NCBI GenBank assembly: GCA_943736015.1
Contig: OX031065.1
Location: 28,968,427-29,032,426, forward strand
DNA length: 64,000 bases
From: Tridacna crocea
Lineage: Eukaryota; Mollusca; Bivalvia; Cardiida; Cardiidae
Reading direction: 5' to 3'
The position numbers were made by a program, and so were the translations under genes. The stretch's first letter is position 1, and each line of letters starts with the position of its first letter. The notes under the pieces were generated by a model. The model did not search any database. It saw only the letters and a program-made list of their open reading frames with translations, and was not told the origin of the DNA. Below, in pieces: positions 10,195 to 20,281 of the stretch.

Positions 10195-10238
10195 TTAATT
10201 CTTTATCTCGACCAAATTCCAATTTACTTTTTTTTTCA

Positions 10239-10373
10239 CCAGCATTTTCTCCTTTTCTCACAATGTTTTGTACTCTTTATAAAACAAATTTCAAATTTTT
10301 AGTCACCTTTATTTTGTCACCTGCAAATGCTTTTGATTTTGACAAACCTAAAATATTGTCATTTAGTAATGAG
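10239..10373 (+). mobile_element. PB-A right half
   Basis: Starts at the palindrome centre (ACCAGCATTTTCTCC) and runs to TTAA at 10,374-10,377. The left half is absent. Paralogue 24,540-24,675. Confidence 0.7.
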
Positions 10374-10414
10374 TTAACTCTTTATCTTGACCAAATTCCT
10401 GTTTATTTTGTATA

Positions 10415-10622
10415 ACCCTTACCTTGATGATAGTCACTGCGATAGAATTCATTCCTCACCCATCGCTGACCATTGTTTTGATAATGATCATGTGGGAAAG
10501 TAGCCAGTGGCTTGTAAAGAAAATTATGCAAAGTACTGGTAAAAGAAACTACAGGAGTGTATGGATAGGTACACTGGCTGCTGCGATATAACTGAAATAA
10601 TGTTGAAAATGGTGTTAAACAT
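10415..10622 (+). mobile_element. SINE body, head missing
   Basis: GATGATAGTCACTGCGATAG, ATCATGTGGGAAAGTAGCC and GGATAGGTACACTGGCTGC match the SINE body; no tRNA-like head. Confidence 0.6.
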
Positions 10623-10640
10623 CATTCGATCAATTATTAA

Positions 10641-10859
10641 CCCCTTACAAATCAATCCCTGGTTTTTATGATGCTGACATAGAATGCTTTTGAAAACATT
10701 GTGGGAAAAGGAGAAAATGCTGGTAATCTGCATTTCTCCTTTTCCCGCAATGTTTTCTACCCTGCTGGAAACAAATTTAATTTTTGAGTTACATTTATTT
10801 TGTTGTCTGCAAGTGCTTTCAGTTTGAATCAGACTAAGATTTTATCGTTTGTTAAAGAG
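10641..10859 (+). mobile_element. PB-A MITE
   Basis: TTAA at 10,637-10,640; right duplication mutated to TTGA. Hairpin 10,690-10,757 with a short mismatch at the apex. Confidence 0.82.
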
Positions 10860-10969
10860 TTGAAATGTCAGATTTAGCTGCAGGAACAGTCAAAATTTAA
10901 ACGCCAATATGCTCTATCAACAGGAAAAATGAATATAATGACTTTATTTTGTTTTCATGATTTGTTTAA

Positions 10970-11190
10970 CCCTTTCTCAAACAATCCCTGGTTTTTACGG
11001 CCCTGAGACAGAAGCCTTTTGAAAACATTGTGGGAAAAAGAGAAAATGCTGGTAACCAGCATTTTTTCCTTTTCCCACAATGTTTTCTACTCTTCCGAAA
11101 ACAAATTTCAATTTTTGAGTCACATTAATTTTGTTGTCTGCAAATACTTCCAATTTGGACAAGTCTAAAATTTTGTTGTTTGGTAAAGAG
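10970..11190 (+). mobile_element. PB-A MITE, 221 bp
   Basis: TTAA at 10,966-10,969; right side GTAA, where copy 2 still has TTAA (25,480-25,483). Hairpin 11,021-11,088. Confidence 0.85.
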
Positions 11191-11241
11191 GTAATCAATT
11201 GCCCTTTGGAAGATTTTTATAAAATAAGTGTATAAATATGC

Positions 11242-12060
11242 ACCCATTCACCAGAGCCATGTTTCTTGAGTCAATTTATTATTTCAGTGGTCTCAGAGAA
11301 GAAGAATTTCAAAGAATTTCTTCATTTCCCTAATTTTAAACATTCTGCACTACACTCTTTCTTTATTGAACAACAAATAACTTGGACTGAATACATTGTC
11401 GTTTAGTGATGAGTTAAATATAAACACTGAAAATCTTTTATGGCTCGAAATAAAGTAAGTTAATGAAAAGTAACCTGGCAAGCAATTATCTTTTTTTTCA
11501 TCACCACTGTTAAAATTTGTTTTGTTGAAAAGCAGTATCTATTGCGTTATTGGGTGATGCTCAGTGCTCCTAAATAATGGTTTCATAAATGTTCAAGAAA
11601 ATATGGCGGCAGGGGCCTGCCAATATGCATGTGAATATTGTTTACAAATCGCAAATTAAAATCTATTTGTTCTATCCAAAAGAAGTAGGTCAAACGCCAG
11701 TGCATTCAGCTACCTTCCAAAAAACCCCTCTACCTCAGGTTTTTTTTTACTGAAACAGCATGTGAAAGGTTTGAAAATTTCTTTTTTTCATTTCAGATTT
11801 TCAGTACAGAATTGCTCGGGGAGTTAATGGTTGTCTTGTAAATTTTGCAGCACTTAAACTTTACAAACATTCAAGAAGAAACATATGTGGGACACTGAAG
11901 AAACAGAATTAGCATTCAAACATCTACCATATTGTAGAACCATTGTGAAGTCATTTATGAAGAAACAGATTCAGCTAGTGGTATGTCCCTCTCAGAAGAA
12001 GATAACTGTCATGTGTAGAAACTTAGTACTTTGATTCTGTAAAAAGAACAAAATGCCTAA
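11242..12060. other. Spacer between segment copies, no gene seen
   Basis: Unique within the window by eye. No repeat family or coding domain recognised. Confidence 0.5.
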
Positions 12061-12265
12061 CCCTTTACCAAACAAACCCTGGTTTTTACGACCCTGAGAT
12101 AGAAGCCTTTTGAAAACATTATGGTTACAAGCATTTTCTCCTCTTCCCACTCTGTTTTCTACCCTGCTGGAAAAAAAAATCAATTTTTTAATTAGGTTTT
12201 TATTTTGTCGTCTGCAAGTGCTTTCAATTTGGACCAGTCTAAAATTTTGTCGTTTTACAATAGGG
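12061..12265 (+). mobile_element. PB-A MITE at the duplication junction
   Basis: Left flank CTAA, right TTAA at 12,266-12,269. The left hairpin arm is mostly deleted. Segment copy 2 begins within its right half, matching the fragment at 2,200-2,276. Confidence 0.78.
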
Positions 12266-12307
12266 TTAACTCGTGATAACTGGGACTATAAATTTTTTCC
12301 AGGTTAA

Positions 12308-12530
12308 CCCTTTAACACACAATGCCGACTTTTGATGCTCCTGGAAAAGAAGCCTTTGGAAAACATTGTTGCAAAAGGAGAAAATGCTGGTAACCACATA
12401 TTTTCTCCTTTTTCCACACTGTTTTCTACCCTATCAAAGAAAATTGGCACCGCTGTAGCCACATTGAAATTGTCGTCTGCAAATGCTTTCAAGTTGGACA
12501 AAGGCTAAAATTTTGTCGTCTGGTAAAGGG
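12308..12530 (+). mobile_element. PB-A MITE
   Basis: TTAA at 12,304-12,307 and 12,531-12,534; carries the same damaged apex as 2,318-2,540. Confidence 0.85.
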
Positions 12531-12555
12531 TTAAAATGTTTTGCACACTGTAAAT

Positions 12556-12774
12556 CTTTACCATTCGAGAAAATTTTAGACCAGTCCAAATTGAAAGCAT
12601 TTGCAGACGTCAAAATAAAGGTGACTGAAAAATTAAGATTTGGTTTGGGAAGGGTAGAAAACACTATGGGAAAAGGAGAAAATGCTGGTTACCAGCATTT
12701 TCTCCTTTTCCCACAGTGTTTTCTAAAGGCTTCTTTCTGAGGGTCGTTAAAAGTCGGGATTGTGTGGTAAAGAG
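12556..12774 (-). mobile_element. PB-A MITE
   Basis: Right TTAA at 12,775-12,778; hairpin 12,656-12,723 intact except one base. Confidence 0.82.
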
Positions 12775-12977
12775 TTAAATGTTTTGCACACTGTAAATTA
12801 CATGTAGCTAAAATTATGAGATTCATGATTTAAAAGAACAGAAAACACTGATGGAAAAGGAGAAAATGCTGGTATCTAAGGTTTTTCTCCTCTTCATCCT
12901 TCAATGTTTCCAACCCGTTTTGAAATCAAATCTCAAAACATGGAGCTAATTCAAACTGTCCTCTTCAACTGCTTTAA

Positions 12978-13198
12978 CCCTACACCAAGCAATCCTAACT
13001 CTTAACAACCCTGAGGAATTTGGACTCTGAAAACATTGTGGGAAAAGGAGAAAATGTTGGTAACCAGCATTTTCTCCTTTTCCCACAGTGTTTCCTACCC
13101 TGATGGAAACAAACTTCATTCTTTGAGTTTCATTTATTTTGTTGTCTGCAAATGCTTTCAGTTTGGACAAGTCTAGAATTTTGTTGTTTGGTAAAGAA
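12978..13198 (+). mobile_element. PB-A MITE, 221 bp
   Basis: TTAA at 12,974-12,977 and 13,199-13,202. The apex is the perfect GGTAACC form. Confidence 0.87.
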
Positions 13199-13364
13199 TT
13201 AAATTACGGTTGACCGACATGGATTAAGATTTATTGTAAATTAACAATTTGCGGCTAAAGTAATATTTGAATAGGGAAAATGCTAATAATGACTGAAAGG
13301 AAAACAGGAAAAGTATTAGAGTAGGTATTCACTGAGGTTAATAGTCTCTTTTAGCTCTTTACAA

Positions 13365-13690
13365 TGAAAAAAAAACAAAGGATGGTCAAAATTGAAAGCA
13401 TTTGCAGAAGATGAATTGGGTGGTGCACAGAGTAGGAAAGTTTTCTTTGAAAGGATAGAAAACATTGTGGGAAAATGAGAGAATGGTGCCTTTTAGACTA
13501 GTCCAAATTGAAATCATTTGCTGACAACAAATCAAATGTCAACCAAATGTAGAGATATGTCTTGGAATGGATCGAAAACATTGTGAGAAAAGCAGAAAAT
13601 GCTAATTACCAGCGTTTCTCTCCTTTACCTCATTGTTTTCAAAAGCCTTCATCATCTGGATTGATAAAACAGGATTATGTGGAAAAAGTT
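13365..13690 (-). mobile_element. Composite of two PB-A fragments
   Basis: Paralogue of 3,350-3,686 with the same internal structure. Confidence 0.6.
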
Positions 13691-13763
13691 AAATACCTGC
13701 TGGTACAATTGATTGTTTTGATTGTATGGTGTTTAGAGCCACTTTAGTATTATTTCAATAACA

Positions 13764-14024
13764 TTGCAGTGGCCAGTTCACCTATTCATGTTTTCCTGGA
13801 GTCTCTTTTACCAGTACTCCACACAGTTTTCTTTTCCAAACCCATGGCTGCTTTCCCACATAACCATTGCCAAGACACTAGCCGGTGTTGGGAGAATAAT
13901 GATTCCTGTGGCAATGACCATCAGCAATCCCCTGACAGAAATTGGTCAAGCCAGGGATCAAACCCACGACCTCTTGTTCTCAAGTTCTGCATGCTACCGA
14001 ATGAGTTACCAGGGCTTGGCCTCC
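13764..14024 (-). mobile_element. tRNA-derived SINE
   Basis: Minus strand: head with A-box-like GGTAGCATGCAG and B-box-like GTGGGTTTGATCCCTGG (13,960-14,015), then the SINE body to GTTATTGAAATAATAC. Better preserved than its paralogue at 3,770. Confidence 0.7.
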
Positions 14025-14241
14025 CTTAGGTATAAAGCTTTTGAAAAGATTATGGCAAAAGAGGAAAATGTAGATGACCTACATGTTGTTTTTCCCAAGT
14101 ATTTTTTAACAACTCAAAACAGTAACCATCCCTTGACCCACATTTGTCAGCTGCAGATGCTTTCAGTATATTTTGTTTGTTAAAGTATTAGCTTCAGGTT
14201 CAGGAAATAGTGAGAATGTAAACACTGATTCAAATTTTTAA

Positions 14242-14462
14242 ATCTTTACCAAACTACATAATTTTAGACTCGTCCAAATTGAAAGCTTTTGAAGACAACA
14301 AAATAAACGCAACTCAAAAATTGAAATTTGTTTTCAGCAGGGTAGCAAACATTGTGGGAAAAGGAGAAAATACTGGTTATCAGCATTTTCTCCTTTTCCC
14401 ATAATGTTTTCAAACTGCTGCTTTCACAGGGTCGTTAAAAGTTGGGATTGTGTGGTAAAGGT
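14242..14462 (-). mobile_element. PB-A MITE, 221 bp
   Basis: TTAA at 14,238-14,241 and 14,463-14,466. Shares its right TTAA with the next element. Confidence 0.86.
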
Positions 14463-14466
14463 TTAA

Positions 14467-14687
14467 CTCTTTACCAAACGATAAAATTTTGGACTGTTCT
14501 AAATTGAAAGGATTTGCAGATGACAAAATGAATGCAACTTAAATATTGAAATTTACTTTTGGAAGGGTAGAAAACACTGTGGGAAAAAGAGAAAATGCTG
14601 GTTACCAGCATTTTCTCCTTTTCCCACAGTGTTTTCAAAAGGCTTCTTTCTAAGGGTCATTAAAAGTCGGGATTGTGTGGTAAAGGT
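14467..14687 (-). mobile_element. PB-A MITE, 221 bp, absent from copy 1
   Basis: TTAA at 14,463-14,466 and 14,688-14,691. Copy 1 reads GGTTTAAACAGG at the matching place, with a single TTAA. A near-identical ~20-bp end of the preceding MITE lies just before, so loss from copy 1 by recombination is also possible. Confidence 0.88.
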
Positions 14688-14741
14688 TTAAACAGGAATA
14701 TGAATTTAGTGACTTCACTTTGTTTTAATTATAATTCTTAA

Positions 14742-14961
14742 CCCTTTACCGTACAATCCCTGGTTTTTACGACCCTGAGATAGAAGCCTTTTGAAAACAT
14801 TGTTGGAAAAGGAGAAAATGCTGATAACCAGCATTATCTCCTTTTTCCATGATGTTTTCTACCCTGCTGGAAACAAATTTCAAATTTCTACTTATAGTTA
14901 TATTGTGGTCTGCAAGTGCTTTCAATTTGGACCAGTCTAAAATTTTGTTGTTGGTAGAGAG
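14742..14961 (+). mobile_element. PB-A MITE
   Basis: TTAA at 14,738-14,741; right duplication mutated (TTCA). Hairpin 14,793-14,858. Confidence 0.82.
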
Positions 14962-15235
14962 TTCAGTAAATACACACAGAGAACTGAATATTTTTGTAAA
15001 ATACATGTATATATATGTACAGAACTGCATTGTTGAATAAATAAGGTTTGTTTTATGAATTTCTATCTTTTTATCTTGTCATTCTTTTTACCCCATTCCA
15101 CACAATCCTGAGTTTTAACAACCCCAAGTAGAGAAGTCTTTTGAAAACACTGTAGGCTTTCTAAAACATTGTAGGAAAAGAAAAAAATGTTGGTAACTAG
15201 ACAGGATGCCTTTGAAGAAAAAGAAGGCTTTTTAA

Positions 15236-15462
15236 CCCTTTACCACTCAATGACGACTTTAAACACCCTTGAGGAAGAAGCCTTTGTAAAACGCTGCAGG
15301 AAAAGGAGAAAATGCTGGGAATCAGCATTTTTTTCTTTTTCCCACAGTGTTTTCTACCCTATCAGGATCAAATTTCATTATTTGAGTCACATTTAAATTC
15401 TTGTCTGCAAATACTTTCAAGTTGGACGAGGTCAAAATTTTGTCGTCTCGTAAAACACAGAG
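15236..15462 (+). mobile_element. PB-A MITE
   Basis: TTAA at 15,232-15,235 and 15,463-15,466; paralogue of 4,995-5,221. Confidence 0.83.
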
Positions 15463-15477
15463 TTAAAACATTGAAGG

Positions 15478-15655
15478 TTTTTGAAAACATTGTGGGAAAA
15501 GAAGAAAATGCTGGTGACCAGAAGAGAAGTCTGTCAGATAAAGAGATGGCTTTTGAAAACATTGTTGGAATAGAAGAAAACGCTTGTGACCAGAAAAGGA
15601 GAATTCTTCTGAGAAATCGACAGCTTTTGAAAACATTGTGGGAAAAGATGAAAAT
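15478..15655 (+). repeat. Tandem array of three PB-A left arms, copy 2
   Basis: Direct repeats of TTTTGAAAACATTGTGGG at ~15,479, ~15,549 and ~15,626 without right arms. Confidence 0.7.
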
Positions 15656-15925
15656 GCTCTGTAGCACAGCTGGTAACAACATTTGAGGGAGCATGTTGCT
15701 GGTACAAATCTCCAGCTTGCCAATTTCTCTCAGAGAATTTATGATAGTCATTGCAACAGGATAGATTCTTATTTTGCTTCTGAATGACCTGTGTATGATG
15801 CCCTAGATGGTTATGTGGGAAAGCAGCCTATGACTTTGGAAGAACATAGTGAGAAATGCTGGAAAAGAAATGCTAGGAATGCATGGATAGGTGAAGTGGC
15901 TGCAGCTGTGATATCATTGAAAGTA
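15656..15925 (+). mobile_element. tRNA-derived SINE
   Basis: Paralogue of 5,421-5,690 with the same decayed A and B boxes. Confidence 0.65.
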
Positions 15926-15940
15926 TTTTATTATATCAAC

Positions 15941-16065
15941 TCTTAGGCTGCTCAGTGCAACTCAAGGACCTTTTGCAGACAGTGTTGATCAAGATCAGAT
16001 TGCACAGAACATATAGTCTGATCTTTGATCTACACTGTCCAATAAGGGGATATTTTATCCTGGAA
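15941..16065. mobile_element. GATC-palindrome MITE (family C)
   Basis: Paralogue of 5,701-5,815; keeps the CCTTTTGCAGACAGTG stretch that copy 1 has lost. Confidence 0.7.
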
Positions 16066-17202
16066 AAAAAAAAAAACTTTGAAATAGCCAAATTTGGTTT
16101 TTACTATCAGTTTTGAAGGTTTCATCTCAGTTACTTAGTAGGATAAGAGTTGAATTTTAAACGAACAAATCTACTAGACTATGAAAGTTCTTTACTATTT
16201 AGTATTGTTAACATTTACAGATAGAATTTGATCAAAAGTTTCTCAAAAGAGACTTTGCAAAGGATATGAAATTATTGTGGCAAAAGGAAAATAGCATGTA
16301 ACCAGCAATTTTCCTCAAGATTCTCATTATGTTTTTTAAAAGCCTAAACAGTGTCCCTAAATATCGGGACTGTCATGTAAAGAGTTAAATTGCATGAGAA
16401 TTATTTGATTAAAATGTATAAGAAAGAGTCATATACAAGCATACTGTTTGACAAAATTTTTCATCGATTTCAATAAGCTACGGTGTAGTCTACATAATTA
16501 TGTGCAAATAGGATTTTCCTTGTTTCATATATGACGAAAAAAATAGATAAATAGCCATTTTTCTCAATTAGATACAGTTTAATTACAATATCGAATTATA
16601 TTTTTTATCAATCAACCCAATAAATGATGCCTATAGACTCGTGCTACAAAACTATCGCAGCCGAGATTTAAAGAAAAAAAAAAAAAAAATATGGTCTAGG
16701 GGAGAAAACTCGTTCTGTCTAGGAGTAAGAGTAAAGCAAGAGTAGCCTCCCTTATAATGATCCGCCCTTCATCATTTCCCCTAGACGCTTGACGGATCAA
16801 AGTACTAAACACTAGGGAAAAAGGTGACGTGCATGTAACGTTTTTAATCTGTTTTTGATGAAGATTTCAATTAATTTCAACAAAAGAGTGTCATTGATAT
16901 TGATTTTAATACAAAACCTTTGAATCAAAGTTTTAAATAAGATTATTTCCTGCTTTTTCTACTTGAAATTCGAATGGAATCACCGAGAAAGGTTTGAATC
17001 TTTGAAAATCGCCATTTGCAAAGGTATGAGGTTTGCGGACGGCATAGTTTAAAATGGCGCTTCACAGAATGTACGAGCTGATTCAGAGTCTACACAGTTT
17101 ACTTGTTTCGTAAACCTTTCAGTGCAAAATAAATAAACTTAAATTCCAGCGGATGGCTATTATAAATACAGTCTATTGAAACTTACTAAGATTTTGATTG
17201 TA

Positions 17203-17216
17203 GGGGAGACCGGGGC
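17203..17216 (+). repeat. Left terminal inverted repeat of the pogo-type element
   Basis: GGGGAGACCGGGGC, matched by its complement at 20,966-20,979. Confidence 0.93.
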
Positions 17217-17570
17217 AAGTTGATACTAGGGGCAAGTTGTTACAATTGAGATAACGGCATGATGAAATGGTTTATTCCGTCAAAAGCATAATCATATTAA
17301 CCGCCTTGATTTTTTGCACATTGTCCGCTTTGGTTTGGGAGCAGAAATGTAACTAGATTTAAATTACAGACAATTTCCGAAAAATTAACTATGTTCGTAA
17401 ATATTGGTTGCATCAGAAAATTTCGTATTTCTCTGTTATGTATTGAGATATTACAAATCCGATTTGACACTTATATTTGTAATAGAATAAACTTATTTTT
17501 CATCAAAACTTCGATTGCACTATGTACTTGCAGAGGCACTGGGATTCTCATTATGTCGTACGGGGCGATT

Positions 17571-17626
17571 GGGGCTAATTGTTACAAACCATTGGGGCTA
17601 ATTGTTACGGTGTAACAACGTGCCCC
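17571..17626. promoter_or_regulatory. Subterminal motif cluster
   Basis: Two direct GGGGCTAATTGTTAC copies (17,571; 17,594) and one inverted GTAACAACGTGCCCC (17,612-17,626). They resemble the terminal motif, which suggests binding sites for the element's transposase. Confidence 0.6.
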
Positions 17627-18099
17627 GTTTGCATTGTGTTGAATTGGGGTCTTGTAAATTTGTGAACTTCTGTGTTTTCTCATAAAAAATGGTGTGTAAA
17701 ACAATCTAAACAGATACAGCTTCATCTGGCAGACAGGATAGCAATGTGACACTGCCGTAATTAGTGCTGATAACAGACCATATTATGTCATTTATCTGAA
17801 ACTATTGTCTCGTTATCTCTGGCGCGTTATTTCAAGCAGGTATATAGTTCTACATTGTTTCTATATAGTTAATCAAAAATGGTCAGTATGACTTTGTTAT
17901 GTTTTGGCTATTCTTGTACAAAAAGAGTCTGAACTTCATCATGCTGAAACAGAACCAGAACAAGACAACTTTTGATGGAATTTATTGGTTTGATTCAATT
18001 TACGTAAAACTTGGGTAATTTTGAGAATCATAACAAGTTTGTGGTAAACTTTAATTCTGACTCCCCATTTCTTAGAAAATATAATCAGTTTATTGATCA

Positions 18100-18390
18100 G
18101 GTGCTTGTATGGTGTTTTATGCCGTTTTAAGCATTTTTTCAGCTAAATCGTGGCGTCCATTGCACCTATTCATACCTTCCAAGTGATTTTTTTACCTGTA
18201 CTCCGCACAATATTCAAGATACTAGCTGCTTTCCAACATGACCACCAATGGTCGGAGGTGAGAGAGGAATGAATCCGGTCTCAATGACTATTATCAATCC
18301 TGGGAAAGACATTGGTAGAGCTGGGGACTGAACCAGAGACGGCCTGTTCTCAAATCCTGTACGCTACCGACTGTATGCGGGGCCCGTCTG
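18100..18390 (-). mobile_element. tRNA-derived SINE inside the pogo-type element
   Basis: Minus strand head at 18,325-18,385 (A-box-like TCGGTAGCGTACAGG, B-box-like GGTTCAGTCCCC), then the shared body. It interrupts the element just upstream of the first recognisable transposase residues. Confidence 0.65.
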
Positions 18391-18435
18391 GTTCTCTCTT
18401 TTTATGCAAAGACATGAAGTTTATCTATCAGGACT

Positions 18436-19282
18436 CCAGAAATCACGAGTTTATCAAGGGCTAGCAGTTTCAACAGGCACAATATGAGTGCGTTCTTCAC
18501 CAAACTTATGACAGCTATGGACTATGATCAGATTACACCTTTTAGCATTTGGAACGTAGATAAAACTGATGTAACAACAGTCCAAAAACTAAGGTGTGTC
18601 GTTGCGCCGAAGGGGTCAAAACAGGTTGGATCTCTTACGTCTGGAGAGCGTTGCGCACATGTAACAATGTGTTGTGCTGTAAGTGGAACTGGAAACTCAA
18701 TCCATCTATGTTCATATTTCCACTCGTGAGGCACTTCGATCATTTACTGGTGCGCGGTAGACCAGTAGGATGTATTTAGGCAGCACGCCCGTCCGGCTGG
18801 ATGACCAGCGACAACTTCTTGTCTTCATGAAGCACTTTGTTGAACACGTGAAACCGCCTAAAGACCAAAAAGTCTTACTATTGTTAGACAATCACGACTA
18901 TTATATTGGTATTAAAATCATAGATTTTGCCAGAGACAATGGTGTTATGATCTAGTCTTTTCCACCTCACTGCTCTCACAAACTGCAACCACTAGACAGG
19001 TCTGTATTTGGACAATTGAAGAAGTATGTGTCTAATGCACAAGACGCCTGGATTAGGATACACCCTGGTAAAGCTATAAGCATCTATGATCTTCCTGGTA
19101 TAGTGAAACAAGCATGGCTGAAGGCTGCCAGTCCAGAAACAATTGTAAATGAGTTCAGAGCTTCAAGTATTCACCCATCAGACGCAAGCATCTTCAGCGA
19201 CACAGAGTTCGCACCGGGCTATGTAACAGATATACAAGATGACATATCACTGCCCAAGACAGTCAGAAAGATGTGTTTATAG
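18436..19282 (+). pseudogene. DDE_1 superfamily (pogo/Tigger-type) transposase relic
   Basis: Recognisable from PEITSLSRASSFNRHNM (18,436-18,486) onward. This enzyme class cuts and joins the transposon ends with a DDD/DDE triad. First D in NVDKT at 18,559-18,561 (family usually NVDET); second D in LLLLDNH at 18,887-18,889; third D in LQPLD at 18,995-18,997. The region SFPPHCSHKLQPLD is highly diagnostic. The C-terminal part (FRASSIHPSDASIF) matches the family's FRATGIWPLNP-like region. Breaks: frameshifts near 18,690 and 18,775 and a TAG at 18,953-18,955. The N-terminal CENP-B/HTH half is missing. Confidence 0.9.
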
Positions 19283-19289
19283 CAACACC

Positions 19290-19830
19290 AGTTGGTTAGG
19301 TTACTGAGGCAGAAGGTCCAAGTACAAGTGAGCAACTTATACCTGGGATGTTATCTGAAAACTAGAGAAAACTAGCTGAATACTTACGTTCTCATGGTAA
19401 GAAATAATTGCTGTCAGAGGGGATGGGCATTGGTTGTTGTATGCCTTCTCTGAAAGCCTTAAAGAGGAACTTAATATTGAGATAAGATAGGAGGCCTTGT
19501 GTGAACTATTGGTGCATGAGGTGGGGCATTTTACAAACATGCACCAAGAATATGTCCTAGAAAATTGTGATTGTTGTTGAAGGTGTGAAGTCATACGTTC
19601 ATGACAAAAATTATAACACGAGCGTCGGCGACATAATTGTGGCAGCCCCATGTAATACTTTAGGTGCATGCGCAATTATATATAATATTAGAAATTATGT
19701 CATTAGTGTATTCGCACACAGTCCGGACAGAGAGGATGTGGAGCTTCGCGGTGACATTCACCTTGCACTTGATGGTACAGATACATCAGCCCACTACAAT
19801 TGGGCGAGGAAGCTCCCAACAATAATTCCA
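19290..19830 (+). pseudogene. OTU-like cysteine protease domain relic inside the transposon
   Basis: Downstream of the transposase, after a Ser/Thr/Glu-rich linker with stops, a helix (RKLAEYLRSHGKK) leads to VRGDGHWLLYAFSESLKEEL at 19,413-19,472. This matches the OTU active-site box D-G-x-C with the catalytic Cys replaced by Trp (TGG at 19,431-19,433). After a frameshift near 19,575 the frame continues as VEGVKSYVHDKNYNTSVGD, an Ala/Asn-rich core and LALDGTDTSAHYN. The final His (19,792-19,794) fits the OTU catalytic His. Cys-to-His spacing of ~120 residues is normal for the fold. OTU enzymes remove ubiquitin; here the domain is doubly dead (Cys lost, frame broken). Direction and position suggest it was part of the same polyprotein or a second ORF. 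Confidence 0.75.
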
Positions 19831-19899
19831 TCCGAGAATATCAATCAGCCAGCTTTCTCCCCAGAAACAGTTCGACCACAACCAGAAGCCTCCTCATGA

Positions 19900-20090
19900 A
19901 AAACTGAAGGTAATATGAAAAAGAAATGAAAAACGGCAATCCTAACGGACACACCGGAAAAGTAAGAAATTGAAAGACAAAATGCAGAGAAAGAAAATAA
20001 AGGGAAGAAGTCAAAACTTGCTAGAAATACTCTAAGACAGACAAATCTGCAGAAGAAAAAGGTCAAAGAAAAGAAGTAAACTACAAATAA
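19900..20090 (+). pseudogene. Lys/Glu-rich linker of the transposon ORF
   Basis: Highly basic, coiled-coil-like residues in shifting frames (for example AEKENKGKKSKLARNTLRQT). It joins the OTU-like part to the zinc finger; no enzymatic motif. Confidence 0.5.
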
Positions 20091-20101
20091 CCAACTGATA
20101 C

Positions 20102-20281
20102 ACCGATGAAGACGAATATCATTGTCTCATGTGTGCTGACACATATCCAAACAGTAAATCGAGAGAAAATTGGATCCAGTGTTATCAGTGCAAGGGCTGA
20201 GAACACGAAGAATGCTGTGACCTTTCTGGAACAAGAGAATGCATTTGTATCATTTGTGATTCAGATAATAAACCTGACTAA
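20102..20281 (+). pseudogene. PHD-like zinc finger relic
   Basis: The frame from 20,102 reads DEDEYHCLMC, NWIQCYQCKG, then TGA at 20,198-20,200 (where PHD fingers have Trp), then EHEECCDLSG and ECICIICD before TAA at 20,279-20,281. The C-x2-C, C-x2-C, H-x2-C, C-x2-C spacing is that of a PHD finger (C4HC3), a chromatin-binding module. The single TGG to TGA change is the only break in this part. Confidence 0.75.

Larger units (their letters stand above)
2212..11241 (+). repeat. Tandem segmental duplication, copy 1 (~9.0 kb)
   Basis: Collinear with 12,200-25,531 at high identity by eye. Shared landmarks in order are: MITE cluster 2.3-3.7 kb, SINE 3.77-4.03, tandem half-hairpins 5.2-5.4, SINE 5.42-5.69, GATC palindromes 5.7 and 6.97, AT-rich block 6.2-6.9, CENP-B-type exon 9.26-9.93, MITEs to 11.19. 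Homology stops near 11,241, where copy 2 continues differently at 25,532. Copy 1 lacks the pogo-like insertion at 17.2 kb, a MITE at 14.47 kb and ~0.5 kb at 21.2-21.7 kb. It has a MITE (9,552-9,771) that copy 2 lacks. Confidence 0.9.

Noticed and set aside
13960..14020. Functional tRNA genes at the A/B-box-like sequences
   Set aside because: The stems do not close into a cloverleaf and the sequence continues into a repeated SINE body.
18436..19282. Domesticated host gene (TIGD or jerky-like) instead of a transposon relic
   Set aside because: It lies between intact inverted repeats with a TA duplication, has several frame breaks, and the paralogous segment lacks it.
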